Source of the DNA: an uncultured Eubacteriales bacterium
Lineage (GTDB): Bacteria > Bacillota > Clostridia > Christensenellales > Aristaeellaceae
Reading direction: 5' to 3'
Length of the DNA stretch: 64,000 nt
Assembly: GCA_902781095.1 (NCBI GenBank)
Contig: CACZHW010000008.1
Location: forward strand, 1-64,000
Position numbers and translations under genes: made by a program. The notes beneath the pieces are model-generated. The model had not been told where the DNA came from. It did no database searches and saw nothing but the letters and a program-made list of their open reading frames with translations. This document shows, piece by piece, positions 31,967-39,760 of this stretch (its first letter is position 1; each line of letters starts with the position of its first letter).

Positions 31967-33817
31967 TTATTCTGCCTTCGCGGCGTTCTCGCCGGCGATG
32001 CGGCCGAAGACCACGATATCGGCCACGGCGTTGCCGCCCAGGCGGTTGGCGCCGTGCACGCCGCCCGTGACCTCGCCCGCGGCGTACAGGCCGGGAATGG
32101 CGTTGCCGGCTTCATCCAGCACGTGCGCGCCGGTGTCGATGACGACGCCGCCCATGCAGTGGTGGATGCCCGGGGCGACCTTGATGGCGTAGAAGGGCGC
32201 GGTGTCCAGCGGAGAGGCGAAGCTGGTGCGGCCGAACGCCTCGTCCACCTGCTTTTCGCAGGCCGCGTTCCAGGTGTTCATGGTTTCGGCGAAGACGTCG
32301 GGATCCATGCCGGTCGCCTCGGCCAGCGCCTCATAGGTGTCCGCCTGAACGGCGTAACCCTTGGTAAAGTAGCCGTTGTAGGTGGCGCTCGCGTCCATCA
32401 TCTTCTGGTCCACGACGGTGTAGGCGTAACCGCCCTCCTGCTCCAGCTCGGCGGCGCTGACGGCGTCTCTGGTCAGCAGCTCGTTGACGAAGCGCTCGCC
32501 CTTCTGGTTGACGAGGATCGCGCCGTCACCGCGGATGCCTTCGGTGATGAGGGCCTTGGTCTCGGTGTAGACGGACGGGTGGATCTGGATCTGCTCCAGG
32601 TCGACGGTCGCGGCGCCGATAGCCATGGCCATATCCAGGCCGTCGCCGGTCGCGCCGGCGGAGTTGGTGCTGACGAAGCCTTCCAGCTGGGGCGCGTACT
32701 TGGCGACGCGCTCCAGGTCGTAGCCGAAGCCGCCGCTGGCCAGGATGACAGCCTTGGCGCTCACGGTGTAGTCGCCGTTCTCGGTGGAGACCTTTACGCC
32801 GGTCACCTTGCCGTCTTCCACGACCAGCTCGGTGGCGCGGGCGTTCAGCCGCAGGTCGATCTTGTCCTCGGCCTCCACGTCCTCGGTGAGGCGGGCGACG
32901 AGGTAGGCGCCGACGGGCGTGGTTTTGCCTTCCGCCGTCACGGCGCGGTGGATGCGCTTGACGCTGGCGCCGCCGAAGGAGCCTACGTCATGCAGCACGG
33001 CATTCTTGGTCTCCAGCCACGCGATGGCGTCCGAGGACTTACCGGCCAGGGTCATGACCAGGTCCAGGTTGTTGATGCCCTTGCCGCCGACCATGGTGTC
33101 CAGCGCGAAGAGCTCCACGGAGTCAAAGTAGCCTTGCGGATTGGCCTTGTAGGCCTCGAACTGTTCCTCCACCTTCGCGATGAGATCTGCGAGCTGATCG
33201 CCGTACTTCTCCTTCGCGGAGGCGATGGTGTTCTCCACGGCGGTGGTGGTGGCGTCGGCCCACTCGTTCAGGTCCTGCCACTCGGTCTTGCCGGCGTTCA
33301 TGCCGCCCGTGGCGCGGGAGGTGTTGCCGCCGGTGGTGCCGGTCTTTTCCAGGATGATGACGGACTGCGCGCCGGAGTCTACGGCCTGCAGCGCCGCGCT
33401 CATGCCCGCGCCGCCGGCGCCGATGATGACCACGTCGCACGCGGCGTCGCTCACGGTGACGTCCTCGGCGGCCTTGAGGCCCGCGGCTTCCAGCGCCTTG
33501 TTGAAGGCATCCTGCACGGAAGCGGTGGTCATGGTCGCGCCGGCGATGTTGTCGATGACGCCGTCGTCGTTCGCGTAGTCCTCGACGAGCATTTTGGCAT
33601 AAGTGCCGTCCTCGATGGGCGGAAGGCCGATGCCGGGGGTCTCGGTGTCGCCCGTGACCGTCGCGGCGGTGACCTTGCCGTCTTCCACGTCGATGGTGAC
33701 GCTGACGTCGCCCGCGCCGATGTTGCTCTTTACGGTGCCGGTGTAGCTGTCGGCGAAGGCGAAGGCGCCAAGGCACACGAGCAGGGCGGCGAGCAGGACA
33801 GATACGATTCTCTTCAT
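31967..33817 (-). CDS. Exported FAD/FMN flavoprotein reductase (fumarate reductase/flavocytochrome c-like)
   Basis: 616 residues with a signal peptide (VLLAALLVCLGAFAFADS). Residues 25-110 are an FMN-binding domain with DNIAGATMTTAS, the motif where FMN is attached through Thr by ApbE. Residues 130-610 are the FAD-binding domain: GxGxxG in VVIIGAGGAGMSAALQA near residue 128, and EKTGTTGGNTSRATGG. No CxxCH haem motif is present, unlike flavocytochrome c. Similar enzymes reduce fumarate, urocanate or other unsaturated acids outside the cell. ApbE is not in the window. AGGAGGAAACC precedes the ATG at 33817. Confidence 0.93.
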   Translation of the reverse strand: MKRIVSVLLAALLVCLGAFAFADSYTGTVKSNIGAGDVSVTIDVEDGKVTAATVTGDTETPGIGLPPIEDGTYAKMLVEDYANDDGVIDNIAGATMTTASVQDAFNKALEAAGLKAAEDVTVSDAACDVVIIGAGGAGMSAALQAVDSGAQSVIILEKTGTTGGNTSRATGGMNAGKTEWQDLNEWADATTTAVENTIASAKEKYGDQLADLIAKVEEQFEAYKANPQGYFDSVELFALDTMVGGKGINNLDLVMTLAGKSSDAIAWLETKNAVLHDVGSFGGASVKRIHRAVTAEGKTTPVGAYLVARLTEDVEAEDKIDLRLNARATELVVEDGKVTGVKVSTENGDYTVSAKAVILASGGFGYDLERVAKYAPQLEGFVSTNSAGATGDGLDMAMAIGAATVDLEQIQIHPSVYTETKALITEGIRGDGAILVNQKGERFVNELLTRDAVSAAELEQEGGYAYTVVDQKMMDASATYNGYFTKGYAVQADTYEALAEATGMDPDVFAETMNTWNAACEKQVDEAFGRTSFASPLDTAPFYAIKVAPGIHHCMGGVVIDTGAHVLDEAGNAIPGLYAAGEVTGGVHGANRLGGNAVADIVVFGRIAGENAAKAE

Positions 33818-33863
33818 GGTTTCCTCCTGTCTTTTGTCTGCCGGAAAAATAGGTTACGGGGAT

Positions 33864-33892
33864 AGTGTATGCTATTGTTTGAATTCTGTCAA
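33864..33892 (-). promoter_or_regulatory. Promoter of the flavoprotein reductase gene
   Basis: On the minus strand TTGACA (complement 33887-33892), a 17-base spacer, and TACACT (complement 33864-33869). It lies just before the MATE stop codon and about 47 bases upstream of the start. Confidence 0.8.
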
Positions 33893-33899
33893 TTATAAA

Positions 33900-35249
33900 T
33901 TACGGGTTCGAAGCCTGAGCAGCGAGCTGCCGCCGGATGTGAAGCAGGCAGACGAGGCACAGCAGGATCTGCACGGCGGAGGAGCAGGGCGTGGCCAGGC
34001 CGATCCGGAACAGGGAGACGGGCTGCATCCGGCTGAAGAGGAGGGAGAGCGGCACGCGTACGCCGAAGGCCCCTGCGATGCCTTGCAGCATGACGAACCG
34101 CGTGCGGGAGCAGCCGCTGAGAAAGCCGATGAGGCAGAAGAGGAAGCTGGTCAGCAGGCAGTCGATGCCGTAGGCCTTCAGGTACGCGGCGGAGGCGTGA
34201 CAGATGGCCGGATCCTTCGAGAAGAGGCTGCTCAGGGCCGCGCCGTGGAAGAAAGCCGCGTAACCCAGCACGAGGCTGCAGGCGAAGGAGATCCCGATGC
34301 CGCAGCGCAGCGCCTTTTCGGCGCGGTCCATCCGGCCGGCGCCGTAGTTCTGCGCGACGAAGGAGGACATGGCCTGGGAGAAAGCGGAGGGGAGCAGCAT
34401 GATGAAGCCGCAGAGCTTCTCGGCCACGCCCGTGCCTGCGGAGGCGACGACGCCCAGCCGGTTGACGATGGCGAGGATGATGAGAAAGCTGAGGCTGACG
34501 AGCAGGTCCTGCAGCGCAAGGGGAAGACCGAGCCGCAGGATGCGCAGGAGGATCCTGCGGCTCGGCGCGACGTGCGCGGGCGTAAAGTCGAAGGGGAGCC
34601 CCCGGCGGCGGATGATCAGCAGGGAGAGGATGACGCTGAACGCCTGGGCCAGGACGGTCGCAACGGCGGCGCCGGCTGCGCCCATCCCCAGGCCGGCGAC
34701 GAAGAAGAGATCGCCGAAGACGTTGAAGACGGCGGCGATGAGCACGGCGACGAGGGGCATCTTCGCGTCGCCGATGCCGCGGAAGATGCTGCCCAGCAGG
34801 TTGTAGGCGACGATGAAGACCGCGCCCGCACCGCAGATGCGGATGTAGGCGACCGTCTGTGCCGTGGCTTCGGCGGGGGCGTTGAGCGCGGCCGTCATGG
34901 GACGGGCCAGCGGCTGCATCAGCACGGAGAGCACCAGCCCCAGGAGGGTGAAAAAGAAGACCGTAGCGCCGACGATCGGGCCGCAGTTTCCCTTTTTGCC
35001 GCTGCCCACGGCCTGCCCCAGCAGGATAGCGGAACCCGCCGAAAGCTGGGCGACGACCATGGTGACGCTCATCATCACCTGGGAGCCGACGGACACGGCT
35101 GAAACGCCGGCAGCATCCGAAAACCGGCCGACGACGAGCAGGTCCGCGGCGCCGTACAGGGACTGGATCAGCATGGCAAACAGGATGGGAAAGACGAAGC
35201 GCACCAGCGGCAGGACGATTTTGCCGCGGGTAAAGTCAGCGTTGTTCAT
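33900..35249 (-). CDS. MATE family multidrug/toxin efflux transporter
   Basis: About 449 residues, 12 hydrophobic segments in two halves as in MATE proteins. The N-terminal half carries LPLVRFVFPILFAMLIQSLY near residue 12 and DAAGVSAVSVGSQVMMSVTM near residue 45, a NorM/DinF-like start. It exports cationic drugs or metabolites, driven by Na+ or H+. I chose the ATG at 35249 because GGAGG lies 6 bases upstream; the longer frame has no such site. Its leader RNA ends in a terminator immediately before the ribosome-binding site, so expression probably depends on read-through. Confidence 0.92.
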   Translation of the reverse strand: MNNADFTRGKIVLPLVRFVFPILFAMLIQSLYGAADLLVVGRFSDAAGVSAVSVGSQVMMSVTMVVAQLSAGSAILLGQAVGSGKKGNCGPIVGATVFFFTLLGLVLSVLMQPLARPMTAALNAPAEATAQTVAYIRICGAGAVFIVAYNLLGSIFRGIGDAKMPLVAVLIAAVFNVFGDLFFVAGLGMGAAGAAVATVLAQAFSVILSLLIIRRRGLPFDFTPAHVAPSRRILLRILRLGLPLALQDLLVSLSFLIILAIVNRLGVVASAGTGVAEKLCGFIMLLPSAFSQAMSSFVAQNYGAGRMDRAEKALRCGIGISFACSLVLGYAAFFHGAALSSLFSKDPAICHASAAYLKAYGIDCLLTSFLFCLIGFLSGCSRTRFVMLQGIAGAFGVRVPLSLLFSRMQPVSLFRIGLATPCSSAVQILLCLVCLLHIRRQLAAQASNP

Positions 35250-35377
35250 AAATCCTCCAGAATAAAAAAAGGACAAGACGTTCAGGGCGCACCCTGCATC
35301 TTATCCGGTCCGGCCGCTCCGGCGGCTGTCCTCCGATGAACGGTTCCGGTTATACCATATCCGGCCGGAAAAATCAA
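35250..35377 (-). promoter_or_regulatory. MATE promoter and leader RNA with an attenuator terminator
   Basis: On the minus strand TTGATT (35372-35377) and TATAAC (35349-35354) are 17 bases apart. The roughly 90-base leader contains a hairpin GCCGC/GCGGC around CGGA, and then a long stem: GGATAAGA with TCTTGTCC (one mismatch) enclosing CAGGG/CCCTG, followed by seven T. This terminator ends 10-15 bases before the ribosome-binding site. GGACA upstream can also pair with TGTCC of the terminator's right arm, so an antiterminated state is possible. I do not match it to a known riboswitch class. Confidence 0.75.
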
Positions 35378-35410
35378 CCGGAGGCCCGGCAAAAAGGGGG
35401 CGGATTACGG

Positions 35411-35439
35411 ATGACAGCCGTTGTGTTTTTTGCTATAAT
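35411..35439 (+). promoter_or_regulatory. Promoter of the DUF362 gene
   Basis: ATGACA (35411-35416) and TATAAT (35434-35439), 17 bases apart, about 40 bases before the start codon. Confidence 0.65.
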
Positions 35440-35477
35440 CCATGTGTAAATCAGCTGACTGAAGGAGGCTACCCGAT

Positions 35478-36527
35478 ATGAGCGAGAAGAAACCGGGCCT
35501 GGGCGGCGAGCGCTATGTGCCGTATGAGGAGCGCACCGGAAACGAGTCCATTGTCTATTTCACGCGTGACCTGAGCCCCGAAGGGCTCTGCCGCATCGCA
35601 AAGCGCGTCAGCGGCAACATGAAGGGCAAGGTCGCCCTGAAACTGCACACGGGCGAGCAGCACGGGCCCAACATCGTCCCGCCGTCCTGGGCGAAGGCGC
35701 TGGTGGAGCAGGTCATCCCGGGCGCGACCATTGTGGAGACCAACACCTATTACGAGGGCGACCGCTATACCACCGAACTCCACCGCGAGACGCTGGAGAT
35801 CAACGGCTGGAATTTCTGCCCGGTGGACATCACCGACGCCGAGGGCACGGCCCTGCTGCCCGTAAAAGGCGGCAAGTGGTTCACCGAGATGTCCGTGGGC
35901 AAGAGCCTGCCGACCTATGATTCCCTCTTCGTGCTGACGCACCACAAGGGACATACGATGGGCGGCTTCGGCGGCTCCAACAAGAACATCGGCATCGGCT
36001 GCGCGGACGGGCGGATCGGCAAGAAATGGATCCACACCGCGGAGGGTTCCGACGACATGTGGAGCATCGCGGAAGAGGAGCTGATGGAGCGCATCTGCGA
36101 GTCCACCAAGGCGACCATCGATTATTTCGGCAAGAACGTGACCTATGTCAACGTCCTGCGCAACATCTCCGTGGACTGCGACTGCGCGGGCTGCGGCGCG
36201 GAGAAGGTCGTGACGCCCAACATCGGCATCATCGCCTCCACCGACATCCTGGCCGTGGATCAGGCGGGCATCGACCTGCTTTACGCCCTCTCCCCCGAGG
36301 ACGGCGCAGCCATCCGCGAGCGCATCGAGACCCGCCACGGTCATCGCCAGCTCTCCTACATGAAGGAGCTGGGCATGGGCAACAACCGCTACCTGCTGCT
36401 GGACATCGACCACGAGGACGCGCGCATCTGCCCCGCGCAGGCGGTGGAAGGCGTCGTTCCCTTCGTGGAACTGCCGGAGACGGAGCGCAGGCGCATCGAA
36501 TACCTTAAGATGATGGAACAGGCCTGA
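35478..36527 (+). CDS. DUF362 domain-containing protein
   Basis: 349 residues. The DUF362 pattern is visible: VALKLHTGEQHGPNIVPP near residue 52, then THHKGHTMGGFGGSNKNIGI near residue 150 and IGKKWIH, followed by DCDCAGCGAE with three close cysteines near residue 235. Full-length members often end in a 4Fe-4S ferredoxin domain; this one lacks the two CxxCxxCxxxC motifs. The family's role is not established (some members bind iron-sulfur clusters). GAAGGAGGCT precedes the ATG. It has its own promoter, and the ABC ATPase gene starts 24 bases after its stop. Confidence 0.85.
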   Translation: MSEKKPGLGGERYVPYEERTGNESIVYFTRDLSPEGLCRIAKRVSGNMKGKVALKLHTGEQHGPNIVPPSWAKALVEQVIPGATIVETNTYYEGDRYTTELHRETLEINGWNFCPVDITDAEGTALLPVKGGKWFTEMSVGKSLPTYDSLFVLTHHKGHTMGGFGGSNKNIGIGCADGRIGKKWIHTAEGSDDMWSIAEEELMERICESTKATIDYFGKNVTYVNVLRNISVDCDCAGCGAEKVVTPNIGIIASTDILAVDQAGIDLLYALSPEDGAAIRERIETRHGHRQLSYMKELGMGNNRYLLLDIDHEDARICPAQAVEGVVPFVELPETERRRIEYLKMMEQA

Positions 36528-36551
36528 GAGACCGGATTGACAGGACGGAGC

Positions 36552-37184
36552 ATGACGGACATCCGAAAGGCGGGGCGCGGCCCCGCCGATCTTATCCTGC
36601 GCGGCGTCTGCAAATCCTTCGGAACCCACGTGGTGCTGAAGGATCTGAGCCTGCGCTTTGCGGGGGGAGAAATCTCCTGCGTGATGGCGCCTTCCGGCGC
36701 CGGAAAGACGACCCTGCTGCGCATCCTGATGGGGCTGGAAAAGGCGGACGCGGGCACCGTGGAAGGGCTGGAAGGGCAGCGCATCGGCGCGCTCTTCCAG
36801 GAGGACCGGCTGCTGCCCTGGGCGTCGGCGGCGGGCAACATCCGCCTTTGCAACCGGGCGCTGGGGGAGGACGAGCTGCGCGCGGCGCTTTCCGAGGTGG
36901 GCCTTGCCGGCGCGGAAGGGCAGAAGGCTGCCGAACTGTCGGGCGGGATGGCCCGGCGTGTGGCGCTGCTGCGCGCCCTGCTGGCCGAAAACGACCTGCT
37001 GCTGCTCGACGAGCCTTTCAAGGGGCTGGACGAGGAGACGAAACGGCTGGCGGTGGAAGCACTGCTGCGGCGCCGGGGCGGCCGGACGGCCGTGGTGGTG
37101 ACGCACGACGCCGAGGAAGCGAAGGCGCTGGGCGCGCGGATTTTCACGCTGCCCATGCTGAGGGAAGAAGGCGCGCGGGCATGA
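36552..37184 (+). CDS. ABC transporter ATP-binding protein (taurine/nitrate/sulfonate type), no permease nearby
   Basis: 210 residues. Walker A MAPSGAGKTTLLR near residue 41, Q-loop region IGALFQEDRLLPW near residue 78, signature ELSGGMARRVALLRAL near residue 128 and Walker B LLLLDEPFKGLDEE near residue 152. It resembles the SsuB/TauB/NrtD type with L-P-W after the Q-loop. No permease or binding protein lies in the adjacent genes, so its partner is elsewhere or it serves a different function. I chose the ATG at 36552 after ACGGAG; an in-frame TTG at 36537 is less likely. Its stop overlaps the next start (ATGA). Confidence 0.9.
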   Translation: MTDIRKAGRGPADLILRGVCKSFGTHVVLKDLSLRFAGGEISCVMAPSGAGKTTLLRILMGLEKADAGTVEGLEGQRIGALFQEDRLLPWASAAGNIRLCNRALGEDELRAALSEVGLAGAEGQKAAELSGGMARRVALLRALLAENDLLLLDEPFKGLDEETKRLAVEALLRRRGGRTAVVVTHDAEEAKALGARIFTLPMLREEGARA

Positions 37185-37450
37185 ACGGGGAAGAGGGAGC
37201 CGGCGGCAACTTCGCCTACATCCTGCTGTGCGCCGACGGCAGCTATTACTGCGGCTGGACCAACGACGTAGCAAAGCGCCTCGCGGCGCACAACGCCGGG
37301 CGGGGCAGTCGCTACACGAGGAACCGGCGGCCGGTGCGCCTCGTGCACCTGGAGGCGTTCGACACGCGCGAAGAGGCGATGAGCCGGGAGTGGCACTTAA
37401 AGCGCCTCAGCCACGCGCAGAAGGAGGCGCTCGCCCGCGAAGACGGGTGA
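37181..37450 (+). CDS. GIY-YIG nuclease domain protein (UPF0213 type)
   Basis: 89 residues. The GIY-YIG signature appears as FAYILLCADGSYYCGWTNDV, followed by KRLAAHNAGRGSRYTRNRRP and a late EEAMSREWHLKRLS. This is the short single-domain UPF0213/YhbQ-type family found in many Bacillota, with a role in nucleic acid handling that is not well defined. The ATG at 37181 overlaps the preceding stop, so translation is coupled to the ABC ATPase. A bidirectional terminator follows. Confidence 0.93.
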   Translation: MNGEEGAGGNFAYILLCADGSYYCGWTNDVAKRLAAHNAGRGSRYTRNRRPVRLVHLEAFDTREEAMSREWHLKRLSHAQKEALAREDG

Positions 37451-37457
37451 GCGGAGC

Positions 37458-37496
37458 AAAAAAAGAAGCCCGAGCGTCCAAGCGGGCTTCCTTTTT
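37458..37496. terminator. Rho-independent terminator
   Basis: GAAGCCCG (37465-37472) and CGGGCTTC (37483-37490) with A-run before and T-run after; works in both directions. Confidence 0.88.
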
Positions 37497-37520
37497 ATAA
37501 GGGAGGTTGGGAGGATTGAA

Positions 37521-37536
37521 GTTAGCTATAGCTAAC
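37521..37536. repeat. 16-bp perfect palindrome GTTAGCTATAGCTAAC
   Basis: A perfect 16-base palindrome 25 bases after the terminator and 102 bases before the promoter at 37638. It may be a regulator binding site, but no promoter overlaps it, and it may belong to a repeated intergenic element. Confidence 0.5.
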
Positions 37537-37637
37537 TCTGGCATTATATTACCACAGCCGGAAGAGGGATGCAAGCCTTTTTTGGAGGAAAGACGAAGTT
37601 TTTTTACGGGAATTCCGGCCCGGTGCGCATGCACGGT

Positions 37638-37667
37638 TTGACACCCTGCTTTCAAAGGCGGTATAAT
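37638..37667 (+). promoter_or_regulatory. Promoter of the phosphodiester glycosidase operon
   Basis: TTGACA (37638-37643) and TATAAT (37662-37667), 18 bases apart, 51 bases before the start codon. Confidence 0.85.
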
Positions 37668-37718
37668 AAACAATCCTGCGACAGCAGACTTTCCGTCCGG
37701 AGAGGGGAATTTGGAAGC

Positions 37719-38882
37719 ATGAGACCCGTCGACCAGTTCAAGCGAACGCCGCCGCGGCGCTATACCGAACCGCCGAAAACCCAGGCACCGGTTCAGGAAC
37801 CGCGTATCCGCAAGCGGTATTTCGACCTGCCCGAAACGATCGGACGGCAGGGACGGGAGCGGTTCATGCGGGGGGCGCTGTGCGCCCTCGTCCTGCTGCT
37901 GTGCAGGGGCAGCGCGCCCATCGGCGAGGTTCCGGACGTACAGCAGCGCTTTTCGGACTGGGCGGCCAGGCACGACGAACAGATCGTCCAGCAGCTGCCG
38001 GGCGACACGCCCCAGCCGGGCACGGCGCTTTACGAGGTCCTGGCCAAGGAGGAGGAGCGGGAAGCGCTCCCCGCCGTCACGGCCGCGCCGTCCGCGACGC
38101 AGGCCCCCGCTTACAAGCACTATGAGCCGGGCCAGCTCGCGTACCACACGGACAAGATGGACGTCACCATCGAGCAGAAGAAGAAAAACGGCATCACCTA
38201 TTTCGTCTGCGACATCCGGCTGACGGACGTAAGCCAGCTGCGCACCGCCTTTGCGGGCGACGACTTCCGCAGCGGCATCTACGAGGCGACGAGCGACATC
38301 GCCTCCCGCTACGGCCCGGTGCTGGCGATCAACGCGGACTTCTGCCGCTATCACCGCAACGGCGTCATCATCCGCAACGGGGAGCTGCTGCGCAAGCAGA
38401 ACATCCAGCGGCACCACCTGCTCATCATCGACGAAAACGGCGACCTGTCCGCGCAGACGGACCGTTCCGGCAAGCAGGGCGTCATCGCGGATAACCTGGC
38501 GCGCGAGAACACGTGGCAGACCTTCGAGTTCGGCCCGGTGCTGGTGCGGGACGGACAGGCGGCGGAGCTGCCGTCGCGCTTCTACGTCAACTGCCACGAC
38601 GGATACTACGAGCCGCGCACGGCCATCGGACAGATGGGTCCGCTGCACTACATCGTCATCGTCGTGGACGGCCGGAGGGATGGCTATTCCACGGGCGCCA
38701 GCATACCGCAGCTCCAGCAGCTGTTCCTGGATGAGGGCGCGCAGTTTGCCTTTAACCTGGACGGCGGCGGCAGCACGTCGCTGTACTTCCTCGGCGAGGT
38801 CGTCAACATGCCCTCCGGCGGCAAGGAACGCTCGGTGAGCGACATCATCATGTTCATGGCCAACCCGGTACCCAAGAACTGA
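37719..38882 (+). CDS. Phosphodiester glycosidase (NAGPA) family protein, membrane-anchored
   Basis: 387 residues. A charged N-terminus (residues 1-50) is followed by a hydrophobic segment (ALCALVLLLCRGSAP) as signal-anchor. The phosphodiester glycosidase domain is at about 200-385, with AINADFCRYHRNGVIIRNGE near residue 206 and FNLDGGGSTSLYFLGEVVN near residue 347, the Asp/Gly-rich motif typical of the NAGPA fold. The human relative removes GlcNAc from mannose-6-phosphate; bacterial relatives are often linked to cell-wall or exopolysaccharide. GGAGAGGGG precedes the ATG at 37719. The second copy follows after 13 bases. Confidence 0.9.
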   Translation: MRPVDQFKRTPPRRYTEPPKTQAPVQEPRIRKRYFDLPETIGRQGRERFMRGALCALVLLLCRGSAPIGEVPDVQQRFSDWAARHDEQIVQQLPGDTPQPGTALYEVLAKEEEREALPAVTAAPSATQAPAYKHYEPGQLAYHTDKMDVTIEQKKKNGITYFVCDIRLTDVSQLRTAFAGDDFRSGIYEATSDIASRYGPVLAINADFCRYHRNGVIIRNGELLRKQNIQRHHLLIIDENGDLSAQTDRSGKQGVIADNLARENTWQTFEFGPVLVRDGQAAELPSRFYVNCHDGYYEPRTAIGQMGPLHYIVIVVDGRRDGYSTGASIPQLQQLFLDEGAQFAFNLDGGGSTSLYFLGEVVNMPSGGKERSVSDIIMFMANPVPKN

Positions 38883-38895
38883 AAGAAGGACATAA

Positions 38896-39750
38896 ATGAA
38901 GAAACGGCTGATCATCCTGTTTTTGCTCGCGGCGCTGCTGGTTCCCTGCGCATCCGGCGCCGAGCTGGCGGTCCCCAAGGAGAAGATCCTGGAGGAGACG
39001 ACGACCTGGGAGAGCGACACCCTGCGCATCGAGATCGAGCGGTGGTGCTATGACTTTAACAAGTCCGATCTGCGCTTCTTCGTCGCCTCCATCTGGCCGA
39101 AGGATCCCGCGCAGCTGCAGACTGCCTTCGCCGGCGAACAGTACTCCAAAAAGAACGCGGAGGCGACGAGCGTCATCGCCGCCCGGCACGACGCGGTGCT
39201 GGCGGTGAACGGCGACTACTACAACTACAAGGACAAGGTCGGCCTCATCATCCGCAACGGCGTGCTCTACCGGGATCTGGACGCAAAGCCGCGCGACATC
39301 CTGCTGGTGCACGACGACGGGACCTTTGAGGGCATCCGGTACGCCGACTACAAGGCGGGACAGGGCGAGGCCCTCGTGGCCGGCGGGGTGGTGCAGAGCT
39401 TCTGCTTCGGCCCGCTGCTCGTGCAGGACGGGGAGATCGTGGAGCTGCCCCCGTCGAAAAAGTACATCATCTATACGGACGACACGATCCGTGAGCCGCG
39501 CACGGCCATCGGCCAGGCGTACGACGGGCACTACGTCTTCATCGTGGCCGACGGCCGCAGGGAGAAGTGGAGCGACAAGGGCATGGCCCTGCAGGAGCTG
39601 CAGCAGGTCTTTGTGGAGAAAGGCTGCCGCGTCGCCTACAATCTGGACGGCGGCGGCAGCGCGACGCTGATCCTGAACGGGGAGAAGCTCAATAAATCGA
39701 GCGGTTCCCGTGAGCGCGAGGTCAGCGACATCATCTACTTTACAAAGTGA
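38896..39750 (+). CDS. Second phosphodiester glycosidase family protein, secreted
   Basis: 284 residues with a signal peptide (LIILFLLAALLVPCASGAEL), possibly lipoprotein (VPCA). It repeats the domain of the preceding protein: LAVNGDYYNYKDKVGLIIRN near residue 110, RTAIGQAYDGHYVFIVADGR near residue 203, and YNLDGGGSATLILNGEKLNK near residue 252. The two proteins look like a tandem duplication that has diverged. GAAAGAAGGAC precedes the ATG. The next gene starts 10 bases after its stop. Confidence 0.92.
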   Translation: MKKRLIILFLLAALLVPCASGAELAVPKEKILEETTTWESDTLRIEIERWCYDFNKSDLRFFVASIWPKDPAQLQTAFAGEQYSKKNAEATSVIAARHDAVLAVNGDYYNYKDKVGLIIRNGVLYRDLDAKPRDILLVHDDGTFEGIRYADYKAGQGEALVAGGVVQSFCFGPLLVQDGEIVELPPSKKYIIYTDDTIREPRTAIGQAYDGHYVFIVADGRREKWSDKGMALQELQQVFVEKGCRVAYNLDGGGSATLILNGEKLNKSSGSREREVSDIIYFTK

Positions 39751-39760
39751 GGAACAGACG

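Noticed and set aside
31967..33817. Flavocytochrome c identity for the exported flavoprotein
   Set aside because: No CxxCH haem motifs are present; I call it a reductase with FMN and FAD domains only.
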